DNA of 16,865 nucleotides from Chloromonas sp. AAM2. Taxonomy: Eukaryota > Chlorophyta > Chlorophyceae > Chlamydomonadales > Chlamydomonadaceae. The DNA is taken from contig QAXH01001782.1 of assembly GCA_004335635.1 (NCBI GenBank), positions 1-16,865 on the forward strand, in the 5' to 3' direction. The notes under the pieces are model-generated. The model saw only the letters and a program-made list of their open reading frames with translations, ran no database searches and was not told the DNA's origin. Position numbers and translations under genes: made by a program. The first letter of the stretch is position 1. Every line of letters begins with the position of its first letter. Of this stretch, positions 16,001-16,865 are shown piece by piece.

Positions 16001-16865
16001 GCTCCGTTGAGGTTGTTGAACACCAGGTTGCCTTCCGCAGCCACCTTGGCCTTGCCTGTGACGTTGATCTTCACGCCTGGTGTGGACTGAAGGGTGGAGT
16101 TGTAGATCACGCCGCCTGGCATCTTGGCGATGTTCCAGCGGGACAAGTCGGTCATGGTGGCAGTGAAGTCGGAGCGAGAGAAGCCGTCGGGCAAGCACTT
16201 GTAGCGCCAGCAGAAACTGTACGCCATGCGGCCAGTCCAGTAGTCAAAGTTGGCAGGGTCGATGCACTGGCGGTAAGAAACGCCGGTGTTGACATCGCCA
16301 CCAACTGTGGTGAGGGTGATGGGCACAGTGATGTTGGGGCAGATGCCTCCCTCAGTTGGCACAGCCCAGCATGGGCACGAGCTTGTGGGCACTGGGGGCT
16401 GACTGGCAGGAGGGGTGGTGAGGGTGACGAGCGCAGCGACATACTGCTCATTGCAAGTATCATCAATCAACTTGAACTGGTATGAGATGTCGTTCACGCC
16501 AGTGGGTGGCAAGTAAACGACCTCGTCTGTGTTGCTGTTCACGTCGTTGAAGGTCTGGTTAGTAACGTCTGTGGTAACCGACAGGACGCGCACGCACGAG
16601 GGGCGCATGAAGGTGTTGACCAGTCGAGAGCCGAAGACAGGTGTGGCGGAGCTGTTCTGGGGCAGGCGCACGCCATTGGCTTGGATGTACAGCTGCTTTC
16701 CGCGGAACTGTGAAGGCATGCAATCCCAGTTCCAGCAGAAACCGAAGGAGTAGATGCCTGCAGTTTGGGTGGCCATTGCTGGCACACACTGGCGGTAGGT
16801 GCTTTCGAAATCTGGGGTCTGGATTGTCACCACTTGGAGTCCTTCAGGGCAGGTGTTGTCGACTG
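13032..16865 (-). CDS. Single-pass membrane protein with triple Cys/Trp-rich ectodomain repeat, 5 exons, 5' end outside window
   Basis: Predicted exons: 16865 (edge) to 15100, 14831-14686, 14513-14072, 13923-13279 and 13073-13032. Junction phases are 0, 2, 0 and 0 and all match, giving 1,012 codons and a TAA stop. The layout is three ectodomain repeats (residues about 5-509), a Pro-rich linker (510-532), a juxtamembrane domain (about 535-720), a transmembrane helix (about 750-772) followed by KSRNNNKR, and a 228-residue Ser/Pro-rich cytoplasmic tail. Many Asn-X-Ser/Thr sites lie in the ectodomain and none of the repeats contains a hydrophobic span, as expected for an exported region. The Cys spacing recalls pherophorin-type wall proteins only loosely; I do not recognise the repeat. 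Role: probably a cell-surface or wall-attached receptor-like protein, by layout only. Confidence 0.88.
13279..13923 (-). CDS. Membrane protein exon 4: cytoplasmic tail
   Basis: The acceptor CCTTCGTTTTGCTTGCAG is in phase 0 and the end GCAAGCCAG|GTGAGA is in phase 0. The 215 codons begin ADQPAKGGKQTMVQSDLSFT and are rich in Ser, Pro, Ala, Arg and Gln, with many SP and RP(A/P)S sites (SPRLSNRVSPQQSPGASRPG, QVQRSPRPASAGS) that could be phosphorylated. No kinase, phosphatase or other folded domain is visible. Reading through the donor would give a different ending that stops at 13174; the strong donor and the following exon favour splicing. Confidence 0.85.
14072..14513 (-). CDS. Membrane protein exon 3: juxtamembrane domain and transmembrane helix
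   Basis: The acceptor CCCTCCTATCGCAG completes the Ser codon left by exon 2 (phase 2). The donor GCTTCATAT|GTGAGT is strong, in phase 0. It encodes SGGTATDWTINVEYGATNFN, a Cys-containing region (YPSVCGF, SQCTDL, QIGCSTQQ), a Ser/Gly/Ala stalk (SAPSGGSGDNSSGTK), and the single membrane span AIIGVAVGVGGAACLALIAA-IVI followed by KSRNNNKRMASY. The basic stop-transfer patch places the C-terminus in the cytoplasm. Confidence 0.9.
14686..14831 (-). CDS. Membrane protein exon 2: juxtamembrane domain, first part
   Basis: The acceptor TTTCCTTTGCTGCAG is in phase 0; the end CTGTGCAG|GTAGGC is in phase 2. It encodes ATRQQLSSNVAAALGTSSAN, VKVSCRLGSSVDAA and RRRGRALAQTSSLC. The segment Q-L-x-x-x-V-A-x-A-L-G-x-x-x-x-x-V-x-V looks like a small alpha/beta unit in which a helix leads into a strand. 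The Arg-rich RRRGRAL could be a processing site. Read through, the frame stops one codon after the donor, which supports splicing. Confidence 0.85.
15100..16865 (-). CDS. Membrane protein exon 1 (partial): three ectodomain repeats and Pro-rich linker
   Basis: The frame is open to the right edge and ends GACTGCTCACAG|GTACGG in phase 0. Each repeat of 155-180 residues has (C-x-C)-x-AVPT-x-G-x-CP, then QC, then F-x-(F/S)-CW-x-(W/Y)-x-C-x-P-x-x-F. Examples are YSFGFCWNWDCMPSQFRGK, YSFCWRYKCLPDGFSR and FAFSTCWVWSCFPMEFR. Repeats 2 and 3 also share YNIA(K/Q)(M/I)PGGV-like sequence; repeats 1 and 2 end in LPP(T/S)G(V/L) and a beta-rich segment. Pro-rich spacers separate them (PPASQPPVPT, LPATPPAPEF), and the third leads into PPSPPAPPPRPPLPPAPPLP, a likely hydroxyproline-rich rod. 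The first repeat begins at the edge, so more copies may lie outside. Confidence 0.9.

Noticed and set aside
15856..16485. Plus-strand 209-codon frame
   Set aside because: It is the antisense of the ectodomain repeats, whose Cys pattern recurs in three copies on the minus strand.

Overview
The window looks like nuclear DNA of a green alga (Chlorophyta, probably Chlorophyceae). Genes are split by introns of about 150-370 bp (a few longer) with GT-AG ends. Coding parts are rich in Ala, Ser, Pro and Gln. A TGTAA poly(A)-type signal follows the right-hand gene. One protein has the Pro-rich extracellular linker typical of algal wall and surface proteins, and the intergenic DNA is full of short inverted and tandem repeats. 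No rRNA, tRNA, CRISPR array or bacterial-style operon was seen. I read the genes by matching splice-site phases by eye, so exon edges are predictions.

Left part (1 to about 7,700, minus strand): one long multi-exon gene for a terminal nucleotidyltransferase of the TUTase / non-canonical poly(A) polymerase family. It is closest in motif order to plant HESO1 and Chlamydomonas MUT68. Eleven exons can be joined with every splice phase agreeing (843 codons in the window, 3' end off the left edge). The nucleotidyltransferase fold, the central VK-WARAH-IND-GTLNS helix block and the PAP-associated VEDPLDQTEN block are all visible. Two of the three expected catalytic carboxylates appear to be replaced. 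Introns carry a 602-bp TA-flanked inverted-repeat element, a minisatellite that copies the exon end together with its splice donor, and a decayed plus-strand reading frame.

Middle part (about 7,700 to 12,850): mostly non-coding. A weaker candidate minus-strand gene starts at 10905 with an organelle-targeting-like N-terminus and continues through phase-compatible exons to about 9714, perhaps to about 9000. Its product is not recognised. The region holds a family of inverted repeats built on the core TTGCCAGTTCTGGGACAG, including a near-perfect 21-bp hairpin, plus a CATGCA-rich tract and small tandem repeats.

Right part (13,032-16,865, minus strand): the 3' portion of a second well-supported gene, five exons and 1,012 codons in the window, 5' end off the right edge. 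It encodes a type I-like membrane protein: at least three copies of a Cys/Trp-rich extracellular repeat, a Pro-rich linker, a juxtamembrane domain, one transmembrane helix, and a 228-residue Ser/Pro-rich cytoplasmic tail ending in a tiny 13-codon exon. I do not recognise the repeat.

The two main genes lie on the same strand but show no functional link. The first points to RNA 3'-end tailing and decay, the second to the cell surface.
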